Source of the DNA: Denitromonas sp.
GTDB taxonomy: Bacteria > Pseudomonadota > Gammaproteobacteria > Burkholderiales > Rhodocyclaceae
DNA: 64,000 nt
Direction of reading: 5' to 3'
Assembly: GCF_034676725.1 (NCBI RefSeq)
Contig: NZ_JAUCBR010000004.1
Span: forward strand, 1,689,501 to 1,753,500
This document shows, in pieces, positions 50,362 to 59,485 of this stretch. Below the pieces are notes generated by a model that saw nothing but the letters and a program-made list of their open reading frames with translations, searched no databases and was not told where the DNA came from. Both the position numbers and the translations under genes were made by a program. Every line of letters begins with the position of its first letter. The stretch's first letter is position 1.

Positions 50362-50736
50362 CTACTCGTCGTCCGCGCTGCCGCCGTCGATGCGTACCTC
50401 GCCCCGGTAGAGACCGTATCCGTCCAGGCCGTTTCGCCATTGAGGCTCGTCATCATCACTGCTTTCGTCGGCATCGACGTTGCGTACCATCCAGGCAGCG
50501 ATCACTGCAAAGGCCAGCAGCAGCGCCAGCCAGAACGCGGAGTAGAGCAGCACACCAAGCACGGCCAGCTTGACGATCCAGAGCACCGCCGTCGCCGCGC
50601 CCGCGGGCACCCCGCGCGTCACCAGCCAGCCGGCGACACGCTGCTCGCGGCGCAGGTATCCACGCCAGGCACGGCCAGCCCCCCGGCCCAGCCGGTGGCT
50701 CCAGCGCCCGTTGTGCGTGTTGGTGGTCATGTTCAT
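50362..50736 (-). CDS. DUF3742 family membrane protein
   Basis: A 124-residue protein with a basic N-terminus (GRWSHRLGRGAGRAWRGYLR), two membrane segments (AVLWIVKLAVLGVLLYSAFW and LALLLAFAVIAAWMV) and an acidic end with ESSDDDEP. DUF3742 is common on PFGI-1-type ICEs, usually opposite to the transfer genes. ATG 50736 has GAGGCAC; a second ATG lies two codons later. Role unknown. Confidence 0.83.
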   Translation of the reverse strand: MNMTTNTHNGRWSHRLGRGAGRAWRGYLRREQRVAGWLVTRGVPAGAATAVLWIVKLAVLGVLLYSAFWLALLLAFAVIAAWMVRNVDADESSDDDEPQWRNGLDGYGLYRGEVRIDGGSADDE

Positions 50737-50888
50737 GTGCCTCGGCTTCAGTGGTGCCTCACCTCATGGAGCGGCCGGTTGGGGCTTGCCCTCCAGCATA
50801 GACCGCGACCAGGAGGGCGGGTTGCGGCTGGCAGAGCCGGGTCGGCCTGGGTCGCAGGTCGATTAGATTCTGCATGATAAATAAAACC

Positions 50889-50962
50889 TTATGCTACTTT
50901 CCCTGCGCGTTCCTGCGATAGCTCTAGGGGCTGATTGGATTCCGTGCTATTTTTATAGCATG
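50889..50962 (+). promoter_or_regulatory. AbiE promoter/operator region
   Basis: An AT-rich gap before the AbiEi gene. TGCTAT and ATAGCA form an inverted repeat with TTTT between, spanning 50945-50960 and running into the start ATG at 50960. A related half (TTATGCTA) lies near 50889. AbiEi-type antitoxins bind inverted repeats to repress their own operon, so this is the likely operator. No clear SD precedes the ATG. Confidence 0.45.
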
Positions 50963-51718
50963 GATGGAAATTCTAGGCACCAGGTAATCAAGCGGCTGCA
51001 GGCGGGACTCCCCCGCGGGGCGCCGTTCGACCTTGCCACCCTGAGCCAGTTCGGGGTGTCGCCCCAGCTCGCCGCCCACTATGCCGACGGCGGATGGCTC
51101 GTGCGCTTGGCCCATGGCGTCTATGCCTTCCCGAACGATGAATTCGGGGTCTACGGTGCGCTGAAGTTCCTGCAACAGCGCGTGCCCGGCCTGCACGTCG
51201 GCGGCAAGAGCGCCCTGGCCCTGCAGGGTGTGCGGCACAACCTGGGCAGCCGGGAGGCGCTGGTGCTGTGGGGCGACGGTCGCTTCGCGTTGCCGGCCTG
51301 GTTCACTTCGCGCTTTCCGGCCCGCTATGTCCACGCCCGCCTGTTCGACTGGCCGGACACGGCGCTGGCCGCCAAGACCCTGACCACGCCGCCGGGCCTG
51401 CCCGAGGATCTGCGGGTGGCAGCCCCCGAGCGTGCCGTGCTGGAGATGCTGTACGAAGCCGGCGTCAAGCAGAGCCTCGAAGAGGCCCGCAACCTCTTTG
51501 ATGGACTGCGTTCCCCCCGCAAGGACTTGCTCGGGCAACTGCTGTCCTGCTGCGCCAGCGTGAAGGCCGTGCGCCTGTTCCTGACCTGGGCGCGCGAGAC
51601 CAGCCTCGTGGATGTCGATGCCCTGCTGGAGCAGCACCCGGTTCGCACCGGCAGCAACACGCGCTGGATGAGCCGGCTCGATGACGGCACCTTGCTGAGC
51701 CTGAAACCTCATGGATAA
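50960..51718 (+). CDS. abiEi: AbiEi-type antitoxin (type IV toxin-antitoxin)
   Basis: A 252-residue protein: N-terminal winged helix (RGAPFDLATLSQFGVSPQLA ... WLVRLAHGVYAFPND) and the C-terminal AbiEi domain (PPGLPEDLRVAAPERAVLEM). It represses its operon and counters the AbiEii toxin. ATG 50960 was chosen over 50891 because it gives the normal length and lies inside the operator palindrome. It overlaps the toxin gene by 8 bp. Confidence 0.88.
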   Translation: MDGNSRHQVIKRLQAGLPRGAPFDLATLSQFGVSPQLAAHYADGGWLVRLAHGVYAFPNDEFGVYGALKFLQQRVPGLHVGGKSALALQGVRHNLGSREALVLWGDGRFALPAWFTSRFPARYVHARLFDWPDTALAAKTLTTPPGLPEDLRVAAPERAVLEMLYEAGVKQSLEEARNLFDGLRSPRKDLLGQLLSCCASVKAVRLFLTWARETSLVDVDALLEQHPVRTGSNTRWMSRLDDGTLLSLKPHG

Positions 51719-52631
51719 GACCTACGCGGACACCGTTCGCCTGCTGCTGGCCGTCGCGCCCGACGTGTTCGCCAACGACATCTTCGCCATGAAGGGCGGC
51801 ACGGCCATCAACCTCTTCGTGCGGGACATGCCGCGCCTGTCGGTGGACATCGACGTGGTGTACCTCCCATGGCAGACGCCGCGCGACGAAGCGCTGCAAG
51901 CCATCAACCAGGAGCTGGCCGCCATCGCCGCGCGCGTTGCACCACTGGGCGTGCAGACACGCCTGGTTCGCGCCAAGGACCTGGGCGACACCAAGCTGAT
52001 CGTCGAGAACGACGCCAGCCAGGTGAAGATCGAGGTCAACGTCGTGTTCCGAGGCAGCGTGCTGCCCGTCAAGCGGCGGCCGCTGAGCGCCAAGACCAGC
52101 GATCTGTTCGGCGTCGAGTTCGAGCTGCCGGTTCTGGCACCGGACGAGCTGTACGCCAGCAAGCTGGTGGCCGCGCTGGATCGGCAGCACCCCCGCGACC
52201 TGTTCGACGTGTGGCAGCTCTACGAATCGGGCGACATCAGCGACGGCATGGTCGAGTGCTTCGTGATCTATTTGGCGGGCCACAACCGGCCGCCTCACGA
52301 AGTGCTGTTCGGCAACGACAAGGACATCGCCGGCGAGTACGAGCGGGCCTTTGTCGGCATGACCGAAGTGGACTGCTCCCTGGAGACACTGCTCGACGCT
52401 CGCGCCAGGATGCGGCGCGAGCTGCCACAGCGACTGAACACCGCGCACAGGCGGTTTCTGAGCGGGCTGGCGCGCGCAGAACCGGACTGGTCGCTGGTGC
52501 AGTGCCAGCACGCCGCGCAACTGCCGGCACTGCGCTGGAAGCTCGCCAATCTCGAAACCTTCCGCAAGCGCCGTCCCGACGACTTCGCAGCGCAATCCGC
52601 CGCCCTCGACACCGGCTTGGGCCAGAGCTGA
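51711..52631 (+). CDS. abiEii: AbiEii-type nucleotidyltransferase toxin
   Basis: A 306-residue nucleotidyltransferase-like protein: the GS-like motif FAMKGGTAINLFV with the metal-binding DIDVVY (SVDIDVVYLP), later ELPVLAPDELYASKLVAALD, a family signature, and a Lys-Asp pair (KDLGD). AbiEii toxins transfer nucleotides to tRNA acceptor stems, blocking growth; they give phage resistance and keep elements in the cell. The pair lies between transfer and relaxase genes. It seems intact. Confidence 0.9.
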   Translation: MDKTYADTVRLLLAVAPDVFANDIFAMKGGTAINLFVRDMPRLSVDIDVVYLPWQTPRDEALQAINQELAAIAARVAPLGVQTRLVRAKDLGDTKLIVENDASQVKIEVNVVFRGSVLPVKRRPLSAKTSDLFGVEFELPVLAPDELYASKLVAALDRQHPRDLFDVWQLYESGDISDGMVECFVIYLAGHNRPPHEVLFGNDKDIAGEYERAFVGMTEVDCSLETLLDARARMRRELPQRLNTAHRRFLSGLARAEPDWSLVQCQHAAQLPALRWKLANLETFRKRRPDDFAAQSAALDTGLGQS

Positions 52632-52675
52632 CGAACATCCCGCAGCGCCCCACTTGCCGGGATTGCCCCATGCCG

Positions 52676-52833
52676 CATTCATCGTGGCATCCACGAAGCA
52701 GCGGCCCTATACCCAAAGGCTTCCGACAAAGGCCAAAGGGCTGGGAAGGGGCAAAGGAAGGGCGCCAAGGGGAAAGGCCCTATCCTGAAAAGGCCAAAAG
52801 GCGCCCCTGAGCAGCCCGTCATCCGGGGTTCGC
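52676..52833. other. oriT: Candidate origin of transfer upstream of traI
   Basis: A non-coding stretch just upstream of the relaxase gene, purine-rich on the plus strand with many AAAGG/AAGGCC units. GGGCGCC (52760-52766) and GGCGCCC (52800-52806) form an inverted repeat around AAAGGCCC...AAGGCC repeats. In ICEclc-type elements an oriT lies near traI, so this is the likeliest place in the window. No nic site can be stated. Confidence 0.4.
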
Positions 52834-52834
52834 C

Positions 52835-54685
52835 ATGCTCTCGCTGTTCCAGCGCAAAAGGGTGCCACCCACCTCCGGCACGCCGCCCACCTCCGCCATC
52901 GAAACTCCGAAAGGGTCGATGCGGCCGGAGTCGGCCGCATCGCTGCTGGCCACGCCGCGCCGGCAGAAACTGCTGGAACACATCTGGCAACGCACATCGC
53001 TCTCGCGCCGGCAGTTCGCCGCGCTCTACCTCGCCCCACTGGAGCGCTACGCCGAGCTGGTCCAGCAGTTCCCGGCCTCCGAGAACCACCACCACGCCTA
53101 TCCGGGCGGCATGCTGGACCACGGCCTGGAGATCGTCGCCTATGCGCTGAAATTGCGGCAGTCATACCTGCTGCCTGCGGGCGTCACGCCGGAGGCACAG
53201 GCGGCCCAGGCCGAAGCCTGGACCGCAGGCACGGCCTACGCGGCCCTGCTGCACGACATCGGCAAGATTGCGGTCGATCTGCACGTCGAGCATGCCGACG
53301 GCAGCGTCTGGCATCCCTGGCACGGCCCGCTGCGAAAGCCCTACCGCTTCCGTTACCGAAAGGAGCGCGAGTACCGCCTGCATAGCGCCGCCACCGGGCT
53401 GCTCTACGCGCGCCTTCTCGATCGGGACATCTTCGACTGGCTCAGCGGCTATCCCGACCTCTGGGCCGCGCTGCTGTACGTGCTGGCCGGCCAGTACGAG
53501 CACGCCGGCACGCTCGGCGAGCTGGTCGTGCAGGCCGACCAGGCATCGGTCGCCCAGGAACTCGGCGGCGATCCCAGCAAGGCGCTGGCGGCGCCCAAGC
53601 ATGCGCTGCAACGCAAATTGCTCGACGGCTTGCGCTACCTGCTCAAGGAAGAGTTCAAGTTGAACCAGGCCGGCCCGGCGGACGGTTGGCTGACCCAAGA
53701 TGCCTTGTGGCTGGTGAGCAAGACCGTCTCCGACAAGCTGCGCGCACATTTGCTGTCACAGGGCATCGACGGCATCCCGGCGAGCAATACGGCGGTGTTC
53801 AACGTGCTGCAGGATCACGGCATCGTGCAACCGACGCCGGATGGGAAGGCGATCTGGAAGGCTACCGTCACCAGCGACGCCGGCTGGTCGCACGCCTTCA
53901 CCTTCCTGAAACTCTCGCCGGCGATGATCTGGGATGCCGCCGACCGGCCGGCGCCGTTCGCAGGCCGTGTGCAGGTCGAAGAGGAACAGGCGGAGCCGCC
54001 GCCGCTGGCGCCGGCGGTTGCCGATGGGCCGCACGTGGTAGGCACCGAAGCTGCACCCGCGAGCACGGCGCCGATCGCATCCGCAGCCACGGATACCGGC
54101 GTGGCCGCGCTGCTCGACCTGCTGGGCGACACCGCTCCACCCACGGCACCGGAGATCCCGAGTTCCCCTGTTGCCGAGCCCGAGCCGGCCCCTTCGACCG
54201 TGCCCCCGCCGCAGATGGGCCTCGCGCCTGCCCAGGATCGCGCGGAGCCCTCCGGGGCGCACTTCATGGCCTGGCTGCGTCAGAGCATCCAGACGCGCAA
54301 GCTCATCATCAACGACGCCAAGGCCCTGGTGCATACCGTCGCCGGTACGACCTACCTCGTCAGCCCCGGCGTGTTCCAGCGCTACGAGCAGGAGTACCTT
54401 CAAGTCGCCGCGCTGGCCAAGCAGGAGAAGCTGGAGGGGTGGCAGTGGGTACAGAAGCGCTTCGAGAAGCTGGGACAGCACCGCAAGCAGCCGAGCGGGC
54501 TGAACATCTGGACCTGCGAAGTCACGGGGCCGCGCAAGTCGCGCCGGCTGCACGGCTACCTGCTCGCCAGCCCGGATGCGCTGTTCCAGGAGACGCCGCC
54601 AGACAACCCATACCTGCGGCTCGTCAACGAGGCCGCAAAGCGCGAAGATTCAGCCCTTGGGGGCAAGGACGACGATCAGGCGTAG
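52835..54685 (+). CDS. traI: MOB-H relaxase TraI (TIGR03760 type)
   Basis: A 616-residue relaxase: the three-His segment ENHHHAYPGGMLDHGLE (H85-H87) and HD-type HDIGK (H140-D141) form the metal site of MOB-H enzymes. A Pro/Ala-rich linker (about 380-470) leads to the C-terminal DUF1528-like domain (MAWLRQSIQTRKLIINDAKA). It nicks oriT and pilots the strand via TraD. A GTT...CGCC leader gives a weak SD at ATG 52835. Full length. Confidence 0.92.
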   Translation: MLSLFQRKRVPPTSGTPPTSAIETPKGSMRPESAASLLATPRRQKLLEHIWQRTSLSRRQFAALYLAPLERYAELVQQFPASENHHHAYPGGMLDHGLEIVAYALKLRQSYLLPAGVTPEAQAAQAEAWTAGTAYAALLHDIGKIAVDLHVEHADGSVWHPWHGPLRKPYRFRYRKEREYRLHSAATGLLYARLLDRDIFDWLSGYPDLWAALLYVLAGQYEHAGTLGELVVQADQASVAQELGGDPSKALAAPKHALQRKLLDGLRYLLKEEFKLNQAGPADGWLTQDALWLVSKTVSDKLRAHLLSQGIDGIPASNTAVFNVLQDHGIVQPTPDGKAIWKATVTSDAGWSHAFTFLKLSPAMIWDAADRPAPFAGRVQVEEEQAEPPPLAPAVADGPHVVGTEAAPASTAPIASAATDTGVAALLDLLGDTAPPTAPEIPSSPVAEPEPAPSTVPPPQMGLAPAQDRAEPSGAHFMAWLRQSIQTRKLIINDAKALVHTVAGTTYLVSPGVFQRYEQEYLQVAALAKQEKLEGWQWVQKRFEKLGQHRKQPSGLNIWTCEVTGPRKSRRLHGYLLASPDALFQETPPDNPYLRLVNEAAKREDSALGGKDDDQA

Positions 54686-54711
54686 GCATGCGACCGCTGT
54701 GCGGGCCGGCT

Positions 54712-55011
54712 TCAATCTGCGGATGGGGCCGACTCTGCCAGCTTGGCTTCGGTCAGAGTCATCAAGTGGGCGGAACTGCATTTCAGCGCACGGGCGATCT
54801 TGAGGATGAGAGGTAGCGTGGGGACATGCTCGCCGCGCTCGATCTTGCCCATGTGCGACCGTTCGATGCCGGCCATGTGGGCCAGCGTTTCCTGAGCGAT
54901 GCCCTGGTTGGTTCTTTCTTCCCGCACGGCAGCCCCAAACGCGATGGCTGGTTCCGCTTCGTAGGTAGTGGTGCCGGTGGGGCGGCCCCTTTGGATCGAA
55001 CGCTTTGGCAT
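54712..55011 (-). CDS. XRE-family transcriptional regulator
   Basis: About 99 residues with an HTH of the Cro/CI type: AVREERTNQGIAQETLAHMAGIERSHMGKIERGEHVPTL, in which the recognition helix is GIERSHMGKI. The C-terminal part is short. I used ATG 55011; a TTG two codons earlier is possible. It is divergent from the LysR-like gene and convergent with traI. It may regulate the neighbouring LysR-like gene or transfer functions. Confidence 0.83.
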   Translation of the reverse strand: MPKRSIQRGRPTGTTTYEAEPAIAFGAAVREERTNQGIAQETLAHMAGIERSHMGKIERGEHVPTLPLILKIARALKCSSAHLMTLTEAKLAESAPSAD

Positions 55012-55117
55012 TGCCAAGAGCGTCGAACACGGTCACGATTTAAACCACGTTAAACTTAACTCATTCAACGGCTTCGAGATCAGTTGCCACGACTTCACCG
55101 CCTGGGGGGAGCTGGAC

Positions 55118-55744
55118 GTGGAATCGAGTGACATCACCGCCGAAATTCGCATGGCCGTCCTCGGCGAATGGGTGCCTCCCCAGCTCGCCGACGTGCTCGC
55201 CCTGCAGCGCGCCGAAGAGCCGGAGACTCATGCCGTCCTGGCCGGATGGACAGATCCCGGTCGAGGCGCGGAGCTGCCGGGCGACGGCTTCGACTTCGCC
55301 TTGTCTGCGGCTGCCCGGCAGTGGCCTGGCTGGATATGCGAGCCGCTGTGGCATGACACGCTGGCGGTCGCCGTGGCCAAGCGCTCCCACCTGCTGGCCT
55401 ACCGTGAAGTGCCGTGCGAGGAAGTGCTCAAGCAGCCCTTGATCTGCTCGCAGTCCACGGCCGATGAACCATGGCGCGTGACCGTGCAGCGCGTGTTCGA
55501 AAACGCGCTGCAGGAGCGGGAGCAAGCGGTGGAGACATTCGATGTGGCGATGACGCTGGTTGCTGCCGGGTACGGGATCGCCATTGCGCCTGCCGCGAGA
55601 CTGGCGAGCTACCTACGCCGAGGCATCGCCGTACGGCCGCTGGCCGGCGCACCAATGATCGTGATGGCTTACCTGCTCCGCCGCAACGCTACCTTGTCGG
55701 ACACCCAGGCAAGATTCGCCCGCCGCGCGCGCTTGGTGTCCTGA
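55118..55744 (+). CDS. Stand-alone LysR-type effector-binding domain
   Basis: From GTG 55118 (SD GGGGGAG, 7 nt away), 208 residues that match the effector-binding half of LysR regulators: it opens EIRMAVLGEWVPPQLADVLA, the usual first strand and helix, and has later FDFALSAAARQWPGW, LICSQSTADEPWR and TLVAAGYGIAIAPAARLASY. The N-terminal winged HTH is absent; upstream sequence does not code for it. Could be a sensor without DNA binding, or a truncation. Divergent from the XRE gene. Confidence 0.7.
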   Translation: MESSDITAEIRMAVLGEWVPPQLADVLALQRAEEPETHAVLAGWTDPGRGAELPGDGFDFALSAAARQWPGWICEPLWHDTLAVAVAKRSHLLAYREVPCEEVLKQPLICSQSTADEPWRVTVQRVFENALQEREQAVETFDVAMTLVAAGYGIAIAPAARLASYLRRGIAVRPLAGAPMIVMAYLLRRNATLSDTQARFARRARLVS

Positions 55745-55759
55745 CTGATGCGCTGGCCT

Positions 55760-55925
55760 TCCCATTGATGCGTAACGGCCGGAACTGCACGTCTTCGGCC
55801 CTCCGGCTCTGCCGCCATACGTAGTCGCCGATCAAATTGATGTGCTCCCAGCCCAGCGGCGACAGGTATTGCAGCAACCCGTCGTCGATCCCGTTGCCGG
55901 AGTCGCGCAGCGCCTGCGTCGCAGC
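55760..55925 (-). pseudogene. tnpA: Remnant of Tn3-family transposase C-terminus
   Basis: On the minus strand the frame reads GNGIDDGLLQYLSPLGWEHI and then INLIGDYVWRQSRRAEDVQF and RPLR, the well-known last part of Tn3-family TnpA, before passing into unrelated sequence. There is no start and most of the gene is missing. It lies 1 bp beside the pbrBC stop, marking it as the transposase of the transposon that carried the lead genes. Confidence 0.82.
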
Positions 55926-57005
55926 TCATCCTGACAACAATCTACCCTTGTTACCCTTGTCTCGAATTTCAAGGAACCTAGCGATCAAACAGCCGACTCC
56001 GATGGAGATCGCAACATCGGCGAGGTTGAACGCGGGCCAGTGCATGCCCTGCCAGTGGAAGTCGAGGAAGTCCACAACCTGACCGCGCAGCAGGCGATCC
56101 ACCACGTTGCCAAGTGCCCCGCCAAGAATGAGGCTGTAGCCGACGGCTTCGAAGCGCGGCAGCGTCTGCTTCAGTTGTCGGATGAGCCAGACCGCGACGA
56201 GCAGTCCTAACGTGATGAAGAAGTAACGTTGCCAGCCACTCGCTCCGGCCAAAAAGCTGAACGCGGCGCCCGGATTGAGCACATGCACGAGGTTGAAGAA
56301 CGGCGTGATCTCGACCTGTTTGCCATAGACGAACGCCCGTTCGATCGAGAGCTTGGCTGCCTGATCAGCAGCAACCGCTGCCGCAGCCACCCCGTACCAC
56401 GGCAAGGCCGGCGCGAGCAGCCCCTTTGCGCGCGCCGCAGTGGCGAACGAGATCAGCCACCGCGAGAGCACGGTGCAGCCCAAGCCCAGCCCCCAGCCTG
56501 CCAGCACGTCGCCCGGGAAGTGCATACCTGCCGCCATGCGTGACCAGCCAACCAGGGCGGCATACATCAACAGGCAACCGCGACCGCGCCAGGCCAGCAG
56601 CGGCCACAACGCAGCGGCCACCAGCGCCGCGTAGGTCGCGTGCCCGCTGGGCAGGCTGTAATGCAGCTCCACAGCGCCGATGACATGCACCGCTGCGCCC
56701 AGCACCGCATGCGGGCGCGGAAAGTCGAGCCACCACTTCAAGGCCGACGCCGCCGCCAAGGCCAGCAAGAACGCGACGCCGAAGTGCAACAAACGGCTCC
56801 GCACTAGCCGAACGCGGGCCGGATCGGAAGATGCCTTTGACCATGCCCATAGGCCCAGTACGGTTAGGGGCGCGGTCCAGTAGCTGCCGATTAGGCTGAA
56901 GAGCGACGCCAGCGGCCACAGCACTGCGGGCGTCCCAGCATTGATCGCTTGAAATAGCGCGAGATTCAGACCGGCCCAGTCATACAGCACGAATTTCCAA
57001 CTCAT
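55926..57005 (-). CDS. pbrBC: Fused PAP2 phosphatase / signal peptidase II (PbrBC)
   Basis: A 359-residue membrane protein with two domains. N-terminal PAP2: KWWLDFPRPHAVLG, SLPSGHAT and SRMAAGMHFPGDVLAG, the three phosphatase signatures. C-terminal LspA: AADQAAKLSIERA, VLNPGAAFSFL, GGALGNVVDRLLRGQVVDFL and AFNLADVAI with the catalytic Asp pair. In lead resistance, PbrB frees phosphate to trap exported Pb(II), and PbrC is a prolipoprotein peptidase. ATG 57005 overlaps the pbrA stop, so the two are coupled. Confidence 0.88.
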   Translation of the reverse strand: MSWKFVLYDWAGLNLALFQAINAGTPAVLWPLASLFSLIGSYWTAPLTVLGLWAWSKASSDPARVRLVRSRLLHFGVAFLLALAAASALKWWLDFPRPHAVLGAAVHVIGAVELHYSLPSGHATYAALVAAALWPLLAWRGRGCLLMYAALVGWSRMAAGMHFPGDVLAGWGLGLGCTVLSRWLISFATAARAKGLLAPALPWYGVAAAAVAADQAAKLSIERAFVYGKQVEITPFFNLVHVLNPGAAFSFLAGASGWQRYFFITLGLLVAVWLIRQLKQTLPRFEAVGYSLILGGALGNVVDRLLRGQVVDFLDFHWQGMHWPAFNLADVAISIGVGCLIARFLEIRDKGNKGRLLSG

Positions 57006-59404
57006 CGGCGCAGCAGCCTCAAGCCATTGCCCACCACCAGCAGGCTAGCTCCCATGTCGGCGAACACCGCCATCCACATGGTCGCGTGGCCGGTGAAGGT
57101 GAGCACCAGGAACACGGCCTTGATGCCCAGCGCAAGCGCGATGTTCTGTGTGAGCACCTGTGCCGTGGTGCGGGACAGCCGCACGAAGGTCGGAATCTTG
57201 CGCAGGTCATCGTCCATCAGCGCCACGTCGGCCGTCTCGATGGCCGTGTCGGTGCCCGCCGCGCCCATCGCGAAGCCAATGTCGGCACGAGCCAACGCCG
57301 GAGCGTCGTTGATTCCATCACCGACCATGCCGACCCCGCCGGACTGGGCAAGCGCTTCGATCTCGCGCAGTTTGTCATCGGGGAGCAGGTTGCCTTGTGC
57401 GCGGTCGATCCCGGCCTGTGTGGCAATCGCCTTGGCGGTGTGTGGGTTGTCGCCGGTCAGCATCATGGTCTGGATGCCCAGCGCGTGCAGTTCGGCCACG
57501 GCGCTCCGGCTGCTGTCCTTGATGGTGTCGGCCACTGCCATGAGCGCCTGCACGCCCTCGGGCTCCACCAGCATCACCGCCGTCTTACCCTCGGCTTCCA
57601 GTGCGGTGATGCGTTGTTCCATTGCGGGGGAGCAATGTCCCAGCTCGTCGAGCATCCGATGGTTGCCGAGGTGATAGGCCACTCCGTCGATCACGCCGCG
57701 CACGCCTCGGCCGGGCAATGCGGCGAATTCCGCGACTTCGCGCAGCGCCACGCCGTCGGCAAGGGCGGCTTGCGCGATTGCCTTGGACACCGGATGGTCG
57801 GAGCGGCTGGCCAGGCTGGCCGCGAGACTACGGGCGTGCTGGGGCGAAGCGTTACCCAAGGCAACGAAGTCGGTCTGCGCGGGCTTGCCGTGGGTGATGG
57901 TGCCGGTCTTGTCCAAGGCCAGCCAGCGCAGCTTGCGGCCCTCTTCCAAATACACGCCGCCCTTGATGAGAATGCCGTGGCGTGCCGCTGCGGCCAACCC
58001 GCTGACGATGCTGACGGGTGTCGAAATCACCAGCGCGCACGGGCAGGCGATCACCAGCAAAACCAGCGCCCGATAGATCCAATCCAGCCATGCCGCTCCC
58101 ACAAAGAGCGGCGGCACCAGTGCGACGACCACGGCCAAGGCGAATACGGCGGGCGTGTACCAGCGCGCGAACTGATCCACGAAGCGCTGGGTCGGCGCGC
58201 GGCTGCCTTGTGCGGCCTCCACCGCATGAATGATGCGGGCCAGCGTGGAGTTGTTCGCCAGCGCCGTGACACGGTACTCGAACGAGCCTGACTCGTTGAG
58301 GGAACCCGCAAAGACGGGATCGCCTAGGCCCTTGTCGACGGGCAGACTCTCCCCGGTGATCGGCGCTTGGTTCACGGTCGAGCGGCCTTCTACGACCTCC
58401 CCATCGAGGGCGATGCGTTCGCCAGGCCGCACTCGCACCCGGCTGCCGATCGCAACCTGCTTGGCATCCACCTCGCGCCATGAGCCATCAGGCTGTTGCA
58501 CCGTGGCTCGCTCCGGGGCCAGATCGAGCAGCCCCGCGATGGCGTTGCGGGCGCGGTCCAGCGACTTGGCCTCGATGACCTCGGCCAAAGCGAACAACAC
58601 CATCACCATCGCCGCCTCCGGCCAGTGCCCGATCAACATGGCCCCGGTGACGGCAATCGACATCAGGGCGTTCATGTTGAGGTTGCGGTTCTTGAGGGCA
58701 ATCCATCCTTTCTTGTAGGTGGACAGGCCACCGGTGAGGATGGCGACCAGAGCCAGAACCATCACCGACCAATGATTGCCGCCTTGGAGCCAGTACACGG
58801 CCTCCGCCGCAACAGCGGCGACTAGCGAGATGCCGAGCGGCCACCAATGGGTCGTGGTCTGCCCCGGTGCTGATGACGCAGGCGTGCGGTTGGCTTCTTC
58901 GAGCACTTGGGCCTCGAAGCCGAGCGATTGCAGAGCACCCAGCACGTCAGGCAGCACGGCTGGGGCATGGCGCACGGTGAGCGTGCGTTGCATCAGGTTG
59001 AAGTCGAGATCGATCACACCGGCCAGCGTGGCGAGATTGCTGCGGATCAGCGCCTCCTCGGACGGACAATCCATCTTGGCGATGGCAAGGCGGGTGGTCT
59101 GCACCGCCGAGCGGTCGTCCTGTCGCACCGCCTGCATATCGACAGCCGCCAAGGCTTGTTCCACGGGGGCCAACGACGCCAGGGTGTGCCGCACGGTCAA
59201 GGTGCGCCGCATCAGGTTGAAATCGAGCTCCACCACGCCGGGCACGCCGCCCAGCTTGCCCCGGATCAGCGCTTCTTCCGTGGGGCAGTCCATGTTCTCG
59301 ATGTGATAGACGGCAACCGCCACCCCGGTAGTGGCGCTGGTCTGTGTTTCTGATTTGAGAACGGGAGCATCAGCACAACCGTACCCGCTTGATCCGCAAC
59401 TCAT
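57002..59404 (-). CDS. pbrA: Pb(II)/Cd(II)/Zn(II) P-type ATPase
   Basis: An 800-residue P1B ATPase: two N-terminal HMA-like domains (MDCPTEEALI and MDCPSEEALI), eight membrane spans by pattern, the ion motif CPC (454-456, in VIACPCALVIS), the phosphorylation site D498 (DKTGTIT), and the hinge GDGINDAPALA. Exports soft divalent metals from the cytosol. SD GAGGAATTGCT precedes ATG 59404. It is read from a MerR-type promoter shared with pbrR. Name follows the PbrR/PbrBC context; CadA is an alternative label. Confidence 0.92.
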   Translation of the reverse strand: MSCGSSGYGCADAPVLKSETQTSATTGVAVAVYHIENMDCPTEEALIRGKLGGVPGVVELDFNLMRRTLTVRHTLASLAPVEQALAAVDMQAVRQDDRSAVQTTRLAIAKMDCPSEEALIRSNLATLAGVIDLDFNLMQRTLTVRHAPAVLPDVLGALQSLGFEAQVLEEANRTPASSAPGQTTTHWWPLGISLVAAVAAEAVYWLQGGNHWSVMVLALVAILTGGLSTYKKGWIALKNRNLNMNALMSIAVTGAMLIGHWPEAAMVMVLFALAEVIEAKSLDRARNAIAGLLDLAPERATVQQPDGSWREVDAKQVAIGSRVRVRPGERIALDGEVVEGRSTVNQAPITGESLPVDKGLGDPVFAGSLNESGSFEYRVTALANNSTLARIIHAVEAAQGSRAPTQRFVDQFARWYTPAVFALAVVVALVPPLFVGAAWLDWIYRALVLLVIACPCALVISTPVSIVSGLAAAARHGILIKGGVYLEEGRKLRWLALDKTGTITHGKPAQTDFVALGNASPQHARSLAASLASRSDHPVSKAIAQAALADGVALREVAEFAALPGRGVRGVIDGVAYHLGNHRMLDELGHCSPAMEQRITALEAEGKTAVMLVEPEGVQALMAVADTIKDSSRSAVAELHALGIQTMMLTGDNPHTAKAIATQAGIDRAQGNLLPDDKLREIEALAQSGGVGMVGDGINDAPALARADIGFAMGAAGTDTAIETADVALMDDDLRKIPTFVRLSRTTAQVLTQNIALALGIKAVFLVLTFTGHATMWMAVFADMGASLLVVGNGLRLLRR

Positions 59405-59438
59405 AGCAATTCCTCGGCGTCGTCATTCGTTCAAATGC

Positions 59439-59469
59439 ATTAAAATCCCTATAGTGGCTATAGGGTCAA
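59439..59469 (-). promoter_or_regulatory. MerR-type promoter of pbrA with operator dyad
   Basis: On the minus strand: -35 TTGACC (59469-59464), -10 TTTAAT (59444-59439), spacer of 19 bp, the over-long spacing that MerR-type activators correct. A perfect 8-bp dyad CCCTATAG (59447-59454) with CTATAGGG (59458-59465), gap 3, fills the spacer, as expected for PbrR. Confidence 0.85.
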
Positions 59470-59485
59470 GCATTGGAGGACCAGC

